A stretch of DNA of 64,000 nt from Diplolepis rosae (taxonomy: Eukaryota > Arthropoda > Insecta > Hymenoptera > Diplolepididae): positions 25,685,501 through 25,749,500 of the forward strand of contig JAPYXD010000723.1 of assembly GCA_030998225.1 (NCBI GenBank), given 5' to 3'. How positions within the stretch are numbered: position 1 is the first letter of the stretch; each line of letters opens with the position of its first letter. Positions 55,176 to 64,000 of this stretch are shown here, one piece after another. The notes below the pieces were generated by a model that saw only the letters and a program-made list of their open reading frames with translations, ran no database searches and had not been told where the DNA came from. The position numbers were made by a program, and so were the translations under genes.

Positions 55176-56549
55176 ACATTCTCATCATGGATGAGAAGGT
55201 ATTGGTTTTATGTGAAAAATGACTTTTGAAATTTTTATCAAATCTTTACGTTTTGAGACCCCCTGAGTCAGAAAAAATGGTTTTTACGAAAGTGTCTGTC
55301 TGTCTGTCTGTAGTAGGTCGTGTGCGGCATAACTCACGATAGAATTATCAGATTGAATTGAGCTTTGGCACACTTCATCGGAGCCAAAAAAGAAAGGATA
55401 AGTTCGTTAACCAGCCACATCCAATCATAATTGAGGGATTGAGCACTACTTTTGTGTTTTTGAAAATAACTTTTTGAAAAAATCAAAAGTTTTAATACTG
55501 GTTTTTGATAGTGCTCATAAATCTCTACAAATTATCCATATAACATTTTTTGATTGAATCAAAATTAGAAATGTTACAGCATATTAAAACTTGAAAAATG
55601 TCAATATCAAAATTCCATTTTCCAGTTAAATTATACGAGATACGAAAAAACGTTATGATGCAATATTATTTTCTGCATAAAGACCTACAAATTTGAATTG
55701 TAACATTTTTTCATAAGATGTATATTTTTTTTTATAATTAAAAAAAAAACTATTGAAAATCCAAAATTCAATTTTTTAACAATAATATGTGAAATACGAA
55801 AAAACGTAAGAATACAAAGTTGTTCGTTTCAAAAAGATCTACAAGTTTTGTCTCACACAGTTTATGAAAAAACATATATTTTTTGTTTCAATTCCAAAAA
55901 ATACGGTTGAAATTCAAGAATTCCATTTTTTAGACAAAATATATGAGATACATAAAAAACGTTTAGATGAGAAATTATTTGCCTAAATGAAGTCTACAAA
56001 TTCTCATTAAGACATTTTGGGACAGGATGTATATTTTATGTTTTGATTTTTAATAATAAAAAAAATTCGATTTTTTTCACCAAAATATGTGAGATACGAA
56101 ATAAGCGTTGCTCTGCAAAATCGTTTCCTCAAATAAAGTCTACGATTTTTTTTCCTCTTTTAGATATTTGGAAGAAAATAAATTATTTTAATCATGTAAT
56201 TTATTAAAAAGTTACTGAAATGTATACAGAAAATAGAGCGCGAAGCGCAAGTGTCATGATGAGAATGTGTTGCTTAAGGCCGATAGAGCCTTAAGTAAAT
56301 TGAATTTCCTGTTTCACTTGAACTGAAAAAGAAATTTAGTGAATTTGAGAAAATGAGTAATTTACATCATCTTTAATATTATAAAATTGGTTTGAGCTTT
56401 AGTATTAAATCATAAGAAATAAACTTAAATGTATGCGAAGAGCACAAGACCGAGCGCGAAGCGCGACGATCAAATCGCGTGCCCTAGGCGCGCTCAAACT
56501 TGCGAGCTGCGCGCTAAGCGCGCGATGAGAATGTGCAAAAGCGGGCAGA
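55176..56549 (+). mobile_element. Helentron-like non-autonomous element, copy 2
   Basis: It begins after a T-run with ACATTCTCATCATGGATGAG, then GAGACCCCCTGAGTC and a (GTCT)4 tract near 55295. The body consists of diverged ~130-bp modules (AAATNNGNGAGATACNNAAAAAACGT). At the 3' end GATGAGAATGT (56524-56534) complements the first 11 bases and is followed by a shortened hairpin region GCAAAAGCGGGC and a T-run. This is the layout of Helentron/HINE elements: an inner short inverted repeat, then a terminal hairpin, inserted between T and T. Confidence 0.75.
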
Positions 56550-56837
56550 TTTTTTTAATTTCATTACTATATTTATTAGATAAAGGTGTTAAATAATAAA
56601 AGAAATAATGGCTCACATCGTTTTCGTTACATAACTCACTCTGCACTCCCAATAAAAAAAAAAGTTTTTGGTCAGCAAAGCCATATGTCTCGAGTCGGTT
56701 TTTAAAACAGTTCAGATCATTCTGTGGAGAGACTCCGGTAACAAAGTCTTCACCGCAAAGTTTTGAAAAATATAAACTATGTTCGCGTTTTGCCATTGAT
56801 AACCAATTTGGTATCCTTCTTTAATAATAAAATTTTC
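56550..56837 (-). other. unassigned open frame
   Basis: Minus-strand frame 56796-56494 (100 codons, MAKREHSLYFSKLCGEDFVT...) runs into the element end. Codon use looks protein-like but I do not recognise a family. A host exon relic or transposon piece is possible. Confidence 0.35.
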
Positions 56838-57042
56838 TAAAAAATTCCGGTCGGTTCGTGTGCAAAATTTTTTATGTTTTTTCATTTATCCGGTTTTTTA
56901 TTCACAGTGAACTCTAAATATTTTTACATTCTCATCATGGATGAGAAGGTATTGGTTTTATGTGAAAAATGACTTTCGAAAATTTCATCAAATCTTTACG
57001 TTTTGAGACCCCCTGAGTCCGAAAAAAGGGTTTTTACGAAAG

Positions 57043-57097
<55 letters not shown>
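57043..57097 (+). repeat. GTCT microsatellite, about 13 units
   Basis: An uninterrupted TGTC/GTCT tract. The same position has about 4 units at 55295 and an interrupted short tract at 10374, showing expansion between copies. Confidence 0.97.
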
Positions 57098-57852
57098 AGG
57101 TCGTGTGCAGCATAACTCTCGATAGAATTATCAGATTGAATTGAGCTTTGGTACACTTTATCGGAATCGTAAAAGTAAGGACAAGTTCGTTAACCAGCCA
57201 CATCCAATCAAAATTGAGGGATTGAGCACTACTTTTGTGTTTTTGAAAATAATTTTTTGAAAAAATCAAAAATTTTAATACTGGTTTTAGATAGTGCTCA
57301 TAAATCTCTAAAAATTATCTTCATAACGTTTTTTGATTAAATCAAAATTAGAAATGTTACAGCATATTCAAATTCGAAAAAAGTCAATATCAAAATTCCA
57401 TTTTCCAGTTAAATTATACGAGATACGAAATAACGTTATGATGCAATATTATTGAATACATAAAGTCCTACAAATTTGAATAATAACATTTTTTCATAAG
57501 ATGCATATTTTTCTTTTTAATTCCAAAAAAAACTATTGAAAATCCAAAATTCAATTTTTTAACAATAATATGTGAAATACGAAAAAAACGTAAGAATACA
57601 AAGTTGTTCGTTTCAAGAATATCTACAAGTTTTGTCTTACACAGTTTATGAAAAAACATATATTTTTCGTTTTAATTCCAAAAAATACGATTAAAATTCA
57701 ATAATTCCATTTTTTAGATAAAATATATGAGATACATAAAAAAAGTTCAAATGAAAAATTATTTGCCTAAATGAGGTCTACACATTCTTATTAAGAAATT
57801 TCTCGACAGGATGTATATTTTATGTTTTGATTTTTAATATTCGTTTCCTTAA

Positions 57853-58528
57853 GGTAGTACGATCACGAAAATTAGACCTCAGACAAAAATAGATAATTTT
57901 GCTTTCAAGAATAGCAACATTATTATTGAAGGGCCAATTTGAATGAGAAAAGATTATTTTTCATGAAAAAAATTTGAAACACAAAAAAATAATGTTATTA
58001 ATAAATTTTACTTTTGCCCAATTTTATTTTCTTATCGCTTCGAGTCAAATTTTTGAAAATGATGCGATTCTAATAAATTATGGTTCATTTTTTTAGTAAA
58101 AAGATTCTCTACAACTTGACCGTTTCCTATTTTTGAAATTGAATTAATTATTATCAAATACAGCAATTTGTTTATAAAAATTTTGTTTTGAAAAATTGTT
58201 TTTTTATAATCAAAGCCATTAAAGAATTCATCTTCAAAAATCGGAAACGGTCAAGTTGTAGAGAATCTTTTTCCTAAAAAAATGAACCGTGATTTATTAT
58301 AATCGCATCATTTTTAAAAATTTGGCTCGAAGCGATAAGAAAATAAGTTTGGGCAAAAATTAAATTTATTAATAACATTATTTTTTTGTGTTTCAAATTT
58401 TTTTCATGAAAAATAATCTTTTCTCTTTCAAATTAGCCCTTCAAAAATAATATTGCTATTCTTGAAAGGATTATCTATTTGAAATTATCTATTTTAGCCT
58501 GAGGTCTAATTTTCGTGATCGTACTACC
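57853..58528. mobile_element. palindromic TTAA MITE, copy 2
   Basis: Ends GGTAGTACGATCACGAAAAT and ATTTTCGTGATCGTACTACC with TTAA on both sides (57849-57852, 58529-58532). The paralogous Helentron-like copy 2 has CGTTTCCTCAAATAAAG without the element, so the empty site is known. 676 bp, no coding capacity. Confidence 0.93.
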
Positions 58529-59079
58529 TTAAATAAAGTCTACGATTATTTTTTCTTTTTGAGAGATTTGGAAGAAAATAAATTATTTTAATCATATAAT
58601 TTATTAAAAAGTTACTGAAATGTATACAGAAAATCGAGCGCGAAGCGCGAGTGTCATGATGAGAATGTGTTCCTTAAGGCCGATAGAGCCTTAAGTAAAT
58701 TGAATTTCCTGTTTCACTTAAACTGAAAAAGAAATGTAGTGAATTTGAGAAAATGAGTAATTCACATCATCTTTAATATTATAAAATTGGTTTGAGCTTC
58801 AGTATTAAATTATAAGAAACAAACTTAAATGTATGCGAAGAGCACAAGACCGAGCGCGAAGCGCGAGGTCCAGAAAGATCGGAGCGCGAAGCGTGCGATG
58901 AGAATGTGCCCGCAAAGCGGGCAGATTTTTTCAATTCATGATGCTGCATACTGGACTACTTCATTTTGAATTGCAAACTATGAGATAAGTTTTTGAATTC
59001 TATGATAATTCTTAATTTAATTATTTCCTATATTCTAATGTTCTACAGAAATTTTGAATCAATCTTTGAAGTTATGGCA

Positions 59080-59109
59080 CAGAAGAGGGACCCCATATGT
59101 GGCCGAAAC
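59080..59109 (+). ncRNA. hammerhead-like motif 4, degenerate
   Basis: CAGAAGA (core base two changed), extra G, GG-A-CC...GGCC and GAAAC (59105-59109). It aligns with motif 3. The core change would abolish activity. Confidence 0.35.
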
Positions 59110-59274
59110 TTTTGCCTTTCTTTCTTTTTGCGCATTTTTACATCTAATAGTGACATTTTAAATCAAATAAAATAAGATGAAACTGACCCTATGCCAAAAT
59201 AGCAAGAAATTAACAAAAATTCTATGAATTTGGGTCAATATAATACTAGACATGTTATCAAGCATGTCACTTTA

Positions 59275-60965
59275 AAATATATTTTCACTATCTTATTCTT
59301 GCCTAATTAGTATTTTCGAATATATATTTAAAACTTACATTTTTAAAAAATTTTCAATATTTTTAACCCCACAATGTGATGGTACACGGAAAAAATTATG
59401 AGATGTGGAATAAAATCGACTAACTTTTAGAAAATGGTTGCAGAAAAAAAGTCGCCTAATTCTTATATAAAATTTATTTTAATAAATAAGCGATCTTCTC
59501 TAACAGAGGTTTAACAATATTTGAAAAAGTTTCTCTGGAGTTTGAATGGATAGTCGAGGAATTTGAAAGAGGATTTAAAAAATAATTTTGTACATTTATA
59601 AAATAAAGTTTATCAGATTATATATTATTTTGAACAAAGTTTTATATTTCTTATTAAAGATAATTTAAATGAAGAGAAATTAATGAATTCGGACACCTCG
59701 ACTTATAAAATTTTGTCGACAGTTGCAAAAAATGAGAGATCCGCACACACCGCGCGTATATGAAGTATTTTGTTTATATGATTGTGATATTTCATAAAGT
59801 TTAACACTCAAGTTTGAAGATTTTTTAATTGAAATTTGATTTTACAGACAGTAAATGTTCAAAGTTTTAATCCGAAATTTCTAAAACTAAATTTTAGAAA
59901 CTTCAAAAGGAATTAAAAGTGTACAATGCACTGTCTCTTCAATAAAATTTTGAATTCAAGAGGCCTAATAATTTATAAGATAAAATAATCAGAAATTTTA
60001 AATTGAATATATTAGAACTGTCTATATTTGGAAATTAATTTCATAAAATTTATAAAATTGCTTATTGATTAAATTAATTTTTATGGACTGAAAATTTGAA
60101 ATCTTTTCATTCTCGAACCTCAAATTTGAATAAAGAATTTTAAAGCGTTCAAAATTTGACAAATTCATTTAGTAAAAAGAAAAGAAAATTATTAATTTTA
60201 AAATATTAATACTTGTCGAAGAAAAGTTCGAGAAACATCCATTACAATTGAAAGAATAACTGAATAAGTTTTCCCGAATTTTCATGCTTATAATATTGTT
60301 AATTACAGTTACGGCGTTTTCCAATTGGCTTCGTAGACTCGACACAAGTCTATCAAAGTCAATAATGGTTTATAAGCGAGATTTCTTTCGGAATATGGCA
60401 AGCGAGAATAGCCGAGAGGCTTTAGGGTTTAGGAATGCGTTTAGTTATGTAGATGTAGGTAGGTTAGAGGGTTCGAATCCAAACGCGATTATCATATTTT
60501 TAATTCAAGCTTGCGATTACAAATAATGTATCATTGTATACTTGAATAAGTAAACATATAAATAAGGTACAATTATAATAATATTTGTATTCACGGTTCC
60601 ACTGAAATCTCTCTCCTCTTTTCAGCACCGAACTCCCTCATTCTTTCATTTGTTTTGCACCCGTTAGAAAACTTCAATATAGTGAATTTGAAATTCTCGT
60701 AGGCTTTATTTACAGTTAGTAGACCATATATTACATTTATTCAAACGAAAATGTTAAATTTGCTGCCTGAAAACCACTACATTAATTTCTGATGCGTAAA
60801 CCCAGTTTACCTCATTTTGAAACGATATTAGACTAAAATATATTATCCAGATCTAAAAATTGAATATATCAATTTTTCTTCTGTTTAGAATAGTAAATGC
60901 ACTAAACTTTAGTTCTGTGTTCCGGGAATTTACGGCAAAAAATTTCTAGCAGTGTACGTGTGATG
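59275..60965. other. AT-rich, no gene; tRNA-like boxes at 60402
   Basis: TAGCCGAGAGG (60409-60419) and GGGTTCGAATCC (60469-60480) match A and B boxes of a Leu/Ser-type tRNA at plausible spacing, but the T and acceptor stems do not form, so it is at best a tRNA-derived relic. The rest shows no coding signal; the frame at 60284 is unsupported. Confidence 0.4.
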
Positions 60966-61154
60966 TAGTGATGTCGCCGAACGAGAAATACCGAGGAGTG
61001 AAACGAGACGAGAATGAGACATACTTGCTGTCTCGGTATTTCTCGTCTCGTTTTGTCCTTTCTCGTTCTAGTCCCGTTTATTTGAAAAATTCCTTGCCAG
61101 ATATCAATTTTTAATATTGTAAATATAAAAATTACATTTTCTCAAAGTTACTAA

Positions 61155-61774
61155 AGTTGTTTTTGATTTCAAATGAAATCAGAAATTCAATTTACTCAAG
61201 GCTCTTTCTACCTTAAGGAACTCATTTTTATCATAGTACTCGAGCTTCGCGCTCGATTTTCTGCACGGAGAAAATTCATTTGCGAAAATTTAATCAAAAG
61301 TTGAGCAAAGCTGGGACATAGTGGCTTTTGGTGAAAGTTTTATTTTTTTTACGTATTTATTCAACAACGAATTATAAAGTTTAATCAACTGTTTTATAGT
61401 TAAGTCAACAACAGTTGATTAAACTTTATAATTTCTTATTGAATGAATACGCAAACAATTTTAAACTTTCACCAAAAGCCACTATGTCCCAGCTTTACTC
61501 AACTTTTGATTAAATTTTCACAAATGAATTTTCTCCGTGTGTATACATTTCTGTAACTTTCTAAGAAATGACATGATTAAAATGATTTATTTTCTCTCAA
61601 ATATTTCAATAAACTAAACTTTGAGATATTATAAAATTGACTTGAGTTTCAGTATCAAATTACAAGAAATAAACTTGAATGTATATGGAATGAACGTAAG
61701 ATCGAACGTGAAGTGCGACGACTGAATCGCGCGCTTAAATTTGCGAGCGTTAAGAATGTGCACGTGAAGAGGGC
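61155..61774. repeat. rearranged Helentron-like fragment, copy 4
   Basis: 61155-61262 and 61541-61620 match copy 2 on the minus strand. 61620-61774, ending AAGAATGTGCACGTGAAGAGGGCAG and a T-run, matches its 3' end on the plus strand. An inversion has therefore occurred within the fragment. Confidence 0.7.
61264..61541. mobile_element. palindromic MITE inside a Helentron-like fragment
   Basis: CACGGAGAAAATTCATTTGC...CAAAAGTTGAG and GGGACATAGTGGCTTTTGGT are mirrored in the right half (61445-61540). The flanks TTTTCTG and TATACATTTCTG are contiguous in the related sequence at 56230 (read in reverse), giving an empty site. Confidence 0.85.
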
Positions 61775-62180
61775 AGATTTTTTTCATAACAGGAAATATT
61801 TGTATTGAATAAGGAAAAAATATATTTCAAGAGAGTTAAAGTTGTATTTATGGGGGAAATCCAAACATTGTCGTGTTTGGTATGAAATTAAATGCTGATA
61901 AATAAAGAACTGTAATATGTTTTAATAATTTCTTTCTAAAAACGTATTAAACAACGTTAATGTTTTAAGCAAAACACTTACGTAGGACATCTGCTTTGTT
62001 AGTACACATCTGGCACGTAATACTTGAAAAATTGAGACGAGAACGAGAAAGAAGAAAACGAGATGAGGAAAAATGAGACAAGACCAAACGAGAAAAGGGA
62101 GTAAAAGAACGAGAAATATCCGAGACGGAAATAAGAGTTTCTCGTTTTATCTCGTCTCGAACGGCATCACTAATGTGATA

Positions 62181-63247
62181 ATTATATTAGATTTCGAAAT
62201 TGACATTCTGCAGGCAACTATGGAATTCACCTTCTTGAGTATTGAAACCTATAATCATAGCTATTAAGATTTATCTTCTGAGATATTAAAAAATATAGTT
62301 TTTAGCCTTGGAAGAAACAAAATAGTAATCTTTTTATTTTCAATTAGTTCTCAAGGATATATCAAATTACATGGTACCAATTAGAAATAATTTTTACATT
62401 CTTTTTCAAAAACGTGAACAAAAGACTATCAACTTTTGCTAATTTGAAAATGCTTCTTCGTTAGAGAATATTAAATTATCGATCAAATTTTCACGTCAAG
62501 ATTGTCATTAAGATAAAGAACTATCAACATTTTTAATAAATCGACATCTTTTTAATAAATACTATGCTATAGTGCATAGTGTGTGGTAAAAGAAGACGCG
62601 ATAATCACCGAGGTTGTAGAGACTTTTATCCGCGTCTTTTCATTTACGAGCGTGCTAAAGTTCTACGTTAAGCGTGTTGGGTTGCATTACTTTTATGGCG
62701 TTGTCACGGTGGTAGCACTGTCAATTTCGACGGCATGCAATCGAGCGCAAACCGGGTATTAACATCGGTCTCAATCCCAAGTTTAATCAAACGCTAACCA
62801 GCGGAGATTTAATCTGCCGCAGAATCCCCTATCCTTCTAGTTGAGAGAGATCTCCCCCGTCCCGTCCCTCACTATTCCTGTGACTCCCCAGCCCTTCGTT
62901 GAATGTTAGTATGTATATATGAAGAGAATTCATTGTGCGATAATGAATTCACATCTCGAGTAGGTAATGCAATCACAACACCGGGGGTGGCCACTATTAT
63001 TTATAGGCATTCTATTTGCGCTGGTGGGGATATTTACTCTGAAACGATTAGGGGTTGCGATCACGACAAAGCATTCTGCCATGGTGTACCCTAATGTCTC
63101 TATGGGGATCGTCATTATAGTTCAATTTCTTTGTGGTTGTTTTCATAGCGAAATTGAGACGAGTATCAATCAGAGCATAGTTTACAAATTACGGAGGAAA
63201 ATTTTTTTTTCAATATAACTGGAAGTTTTTCATTATTTAGGAAAATG
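62181..63247. other. mostly unique sequence; GC-richer 62600-63130
   Basis: No window repeat enters 62600-63130. It has balanced base composition and a 40-base pyrimidine-rich tract (62845-62900). Overlapping frames (62903-63094 and 62967-63218 plus) are short and without family motif; one contains a hydrophobic stretch. It may include a host promoter or exon. Confidence 0.4.
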
Positions 63248-63410
63248 AACCACAAGTTTTATGAGCGTGGAATCATAACGTTACCAGAAAGATCGCAAGA
63301 AGTCATTGATCAAAATGGAAAATATATCCTTGATTAAAGTTCATTCCTTGTATTAAAAAAAATGTCTTTAATTTGTATGAAAAAATCGACAATTACTTCT
63401 GCGACGAGCC
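63248..63410 (+). pseudogene. mariner C-terminus and right end
   Basis: HKFYERGIITLPERSQEVID and QNGKYILD then TAA, the last 28 residues of a mariner transposase like mariner A. About 65 bases on, ACGAGCCCAA followed by TA (63410) corresponds to its right end. Everything upstream is missing. Confidence 0.78.
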
Positions 63411-64000
63411 CAATATCATCAATTACATTTCCAGAATACACTAATGTTGTCCACAAAACTATACTGCAAATATTTTATTTCAAGTTCTCCAAACATTTTT
63501 GGGGCGCAATAAATACATAAATGGTCAGTTTTCCAAAAACAGTTTTGATAAATTTTTCTAATATCTTCGTTTAATAATACTAATAATAGGAAAATTTCTG
63601 ATTATATTGGAAAATAAAGTTCTCCATCTGAAATGCAAAATTTCATATGCAAAATTGTTAGAAAACTTTACATTTTTACAGTTAATTCTTTTTGTGCATG
63701 TCAATGAAATAATCGAAGTTTTTGTTTAATGTGAATTCATTCAGCTAAAATTAATAATATTGGGTTAAGAGCCATGAGTTGTAAACAAAAAGCTATATGT
63801 GATGTTGGAGAGGGGCACAGGAACAGCTTTATAGCTTTTTTAAAGAAAAAATATGACATACCAAGAGATTCACAATTAGTGCATGCGCATCATGGTATGA
63901 GGACCATGAAGGGGGGATAGATGGTCACGTTGGCAACCTGTTATTATACGCAGGCCGAAATACACATGTATCATTCACACATACACATGCAGATGCGCGC
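63411..64000. other. no gene seen; window end
   Basis: AT-rich, ending in ACACATGTATCATTCACACATACACATGC, a degenerate CA/TG-rich patch. Confidence 0.45.

Larger units (their letters stand above)
56926..58924 (+). mobile_element. Helentron-like non-autonomous element, copy 3
   Basis: 5' end ACATTCTCATC (56926-56936); 3' inner complement GATGAGAATGT (58897-58907), a perfect 11-base pair. Directly after it a perfect terminal hairpin GCCCGC-AAA-GCGGGC (58908-58922), AG, and a T-run follow. Flanks compared with the empty site at 12990 show insertion into the T-run without larger duplication. The palindromic MITE 57853-58528 is nested inside. GCGCGAAGCGCGA hairpins recur near the 3' end. Confidence 0.82.
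56838..59274 (+). mobile_element. Penelope-like tail, type B, copy 2, split
   Basis: Blocks 56838-56925 and 58925-59274 together match 12902-13333 up to the terminal hairpin GACATG...CATGTC (59251-59270). The Helentron-like copy 56926-58924 interrupts it within a T-run. Confidence 0.82.
60966..62172. mobile_element. hAT-like TIR element, non-coding
   Basis: Ends TAGTGATGTCGCCGAACGAG (60966) and CTCGAACGGCATCACTA (ending 62172). The flanking octamers GTGTGATG (60958-60965) and ATGTGATA (62173-62180) match at six of eight positions, fitting an old 8-bp duplication. CGAGAAA/TTTCTCG motifs and a hairpin (60983-61046) fill the ends. The middle holds rearranged pieces of the Helentron-like family and a palindromic MITE. 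No transposase. Confidence 0.72.

Noticed and set aside
57043..57269. Protein with repeated Cys/Leu/Ser/Val or Gln/Thr/Asp/Arg residues
   Set aside because: Simple translation of the GTCT microsatellite.
60402..60490. tRNA-Ser/Leu gene
   Set aside because: Boxes are good but T and acceptor stems do not form.
62967..63218. Small membrane protein (hydrophobic segment near its start)
   Set aside because: Short frame, overlaps another frame, no family match or start context that decides it.

Overview
The window looks like AT-rich, heterochromatin-like or intergenic DNA of an insect, or at least an arthropod. I found no host protein-coding gene that I can support. Long open frames are rare, and almost every recognisable reading frame belongs to a decayed mobile element: mariner, DD41D mariner relatives and Tc1 transposases, BEL/Pao gag-pol, the C-terminus of a Penelope-like element (PLE), one LINE reverse transcriptase scrap and one THAP zinc-finger relic. 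This mix is typical of insects. The species cannot be fixed from sequence alone; a hymenopteran would fit, but that is a guess.

Layout. 1-3.9 kb: a mariner scrap and a 98-bp tandem duplication. 3.85-8.1 kb: a PLE-derived locus with a 1-kb palindrome, a hammerhead-like RNA motif, and a 2.8-kb DD41D mariner element inserted in one palindrome arm. 8.2-8.5 kb: a tRNA-Ala-like SINE whose 3' half is also present upstream as an inverted copy. 11.2-12.9 kb: a fold-back element containing a Tc1-like element. 13.0-13.3 kb: a second type of PLE-like tail. 15.8-17.1 kb: two abutting mariner relatives. 20.2-22.2 kb: a GC-rich repeat carrying TGCGCATGCG motifs, split by a THAP-containing element that itself holds a palindromic TTAA element. 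22.7-24.0 kb: an element with long TIRs. 24.9-29.0 kb: MITEs, a mariner remnant and the PLE GIY-YIG region. 29.2-31.6 kb: a palindromic GC repeat, a 155-bp tandem array and a second hammerhead-like motif. 31.9-34.6 kb: mariner, DD41D and LINE scraps and a second SINE copy. 35-37 kb: MITE-like and GC-rich repeats. 37.8-43.6 kb: a BEL/Pao retrotransposon on the minus strand, broken by at least four insertions, one of them a nearly perfect 1.33-kb palindrome. 43.6-47.9 kb: a mariner, a Tc1 relic, and a mariner inserted inside another mariner. 48.6-54.3 kb: several TIR elements. 55.2-59.3 kb: two long copies of a Helentron-like element with a GTCT microsatellite, one of them inside a PLE-like tail. 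61.0-62.2 kb: a hAT-like TIR element. The right end has no recognisable gene.

The region is a layered fossil record. Repeated families inside the window supply empty sites for one another, so several insertions and target-site duplications can be read directly (DD41D at TA, a palindromic MITE at TTAA, a Helentron-like element into a T-run, a THAP element at TATA). The most interesting signals are four PLE-like tails with hammerhead-like cores whose stem II differs in sequence but stays paired, the Helentron-like family with a variable GTCT tract, the giant palindrome in BEL/Pao, and a GC-rich repeat family carrying NRF1/EWG-like motifs. Boundaries and similarities were judged by eye; none was confirmed by a search.
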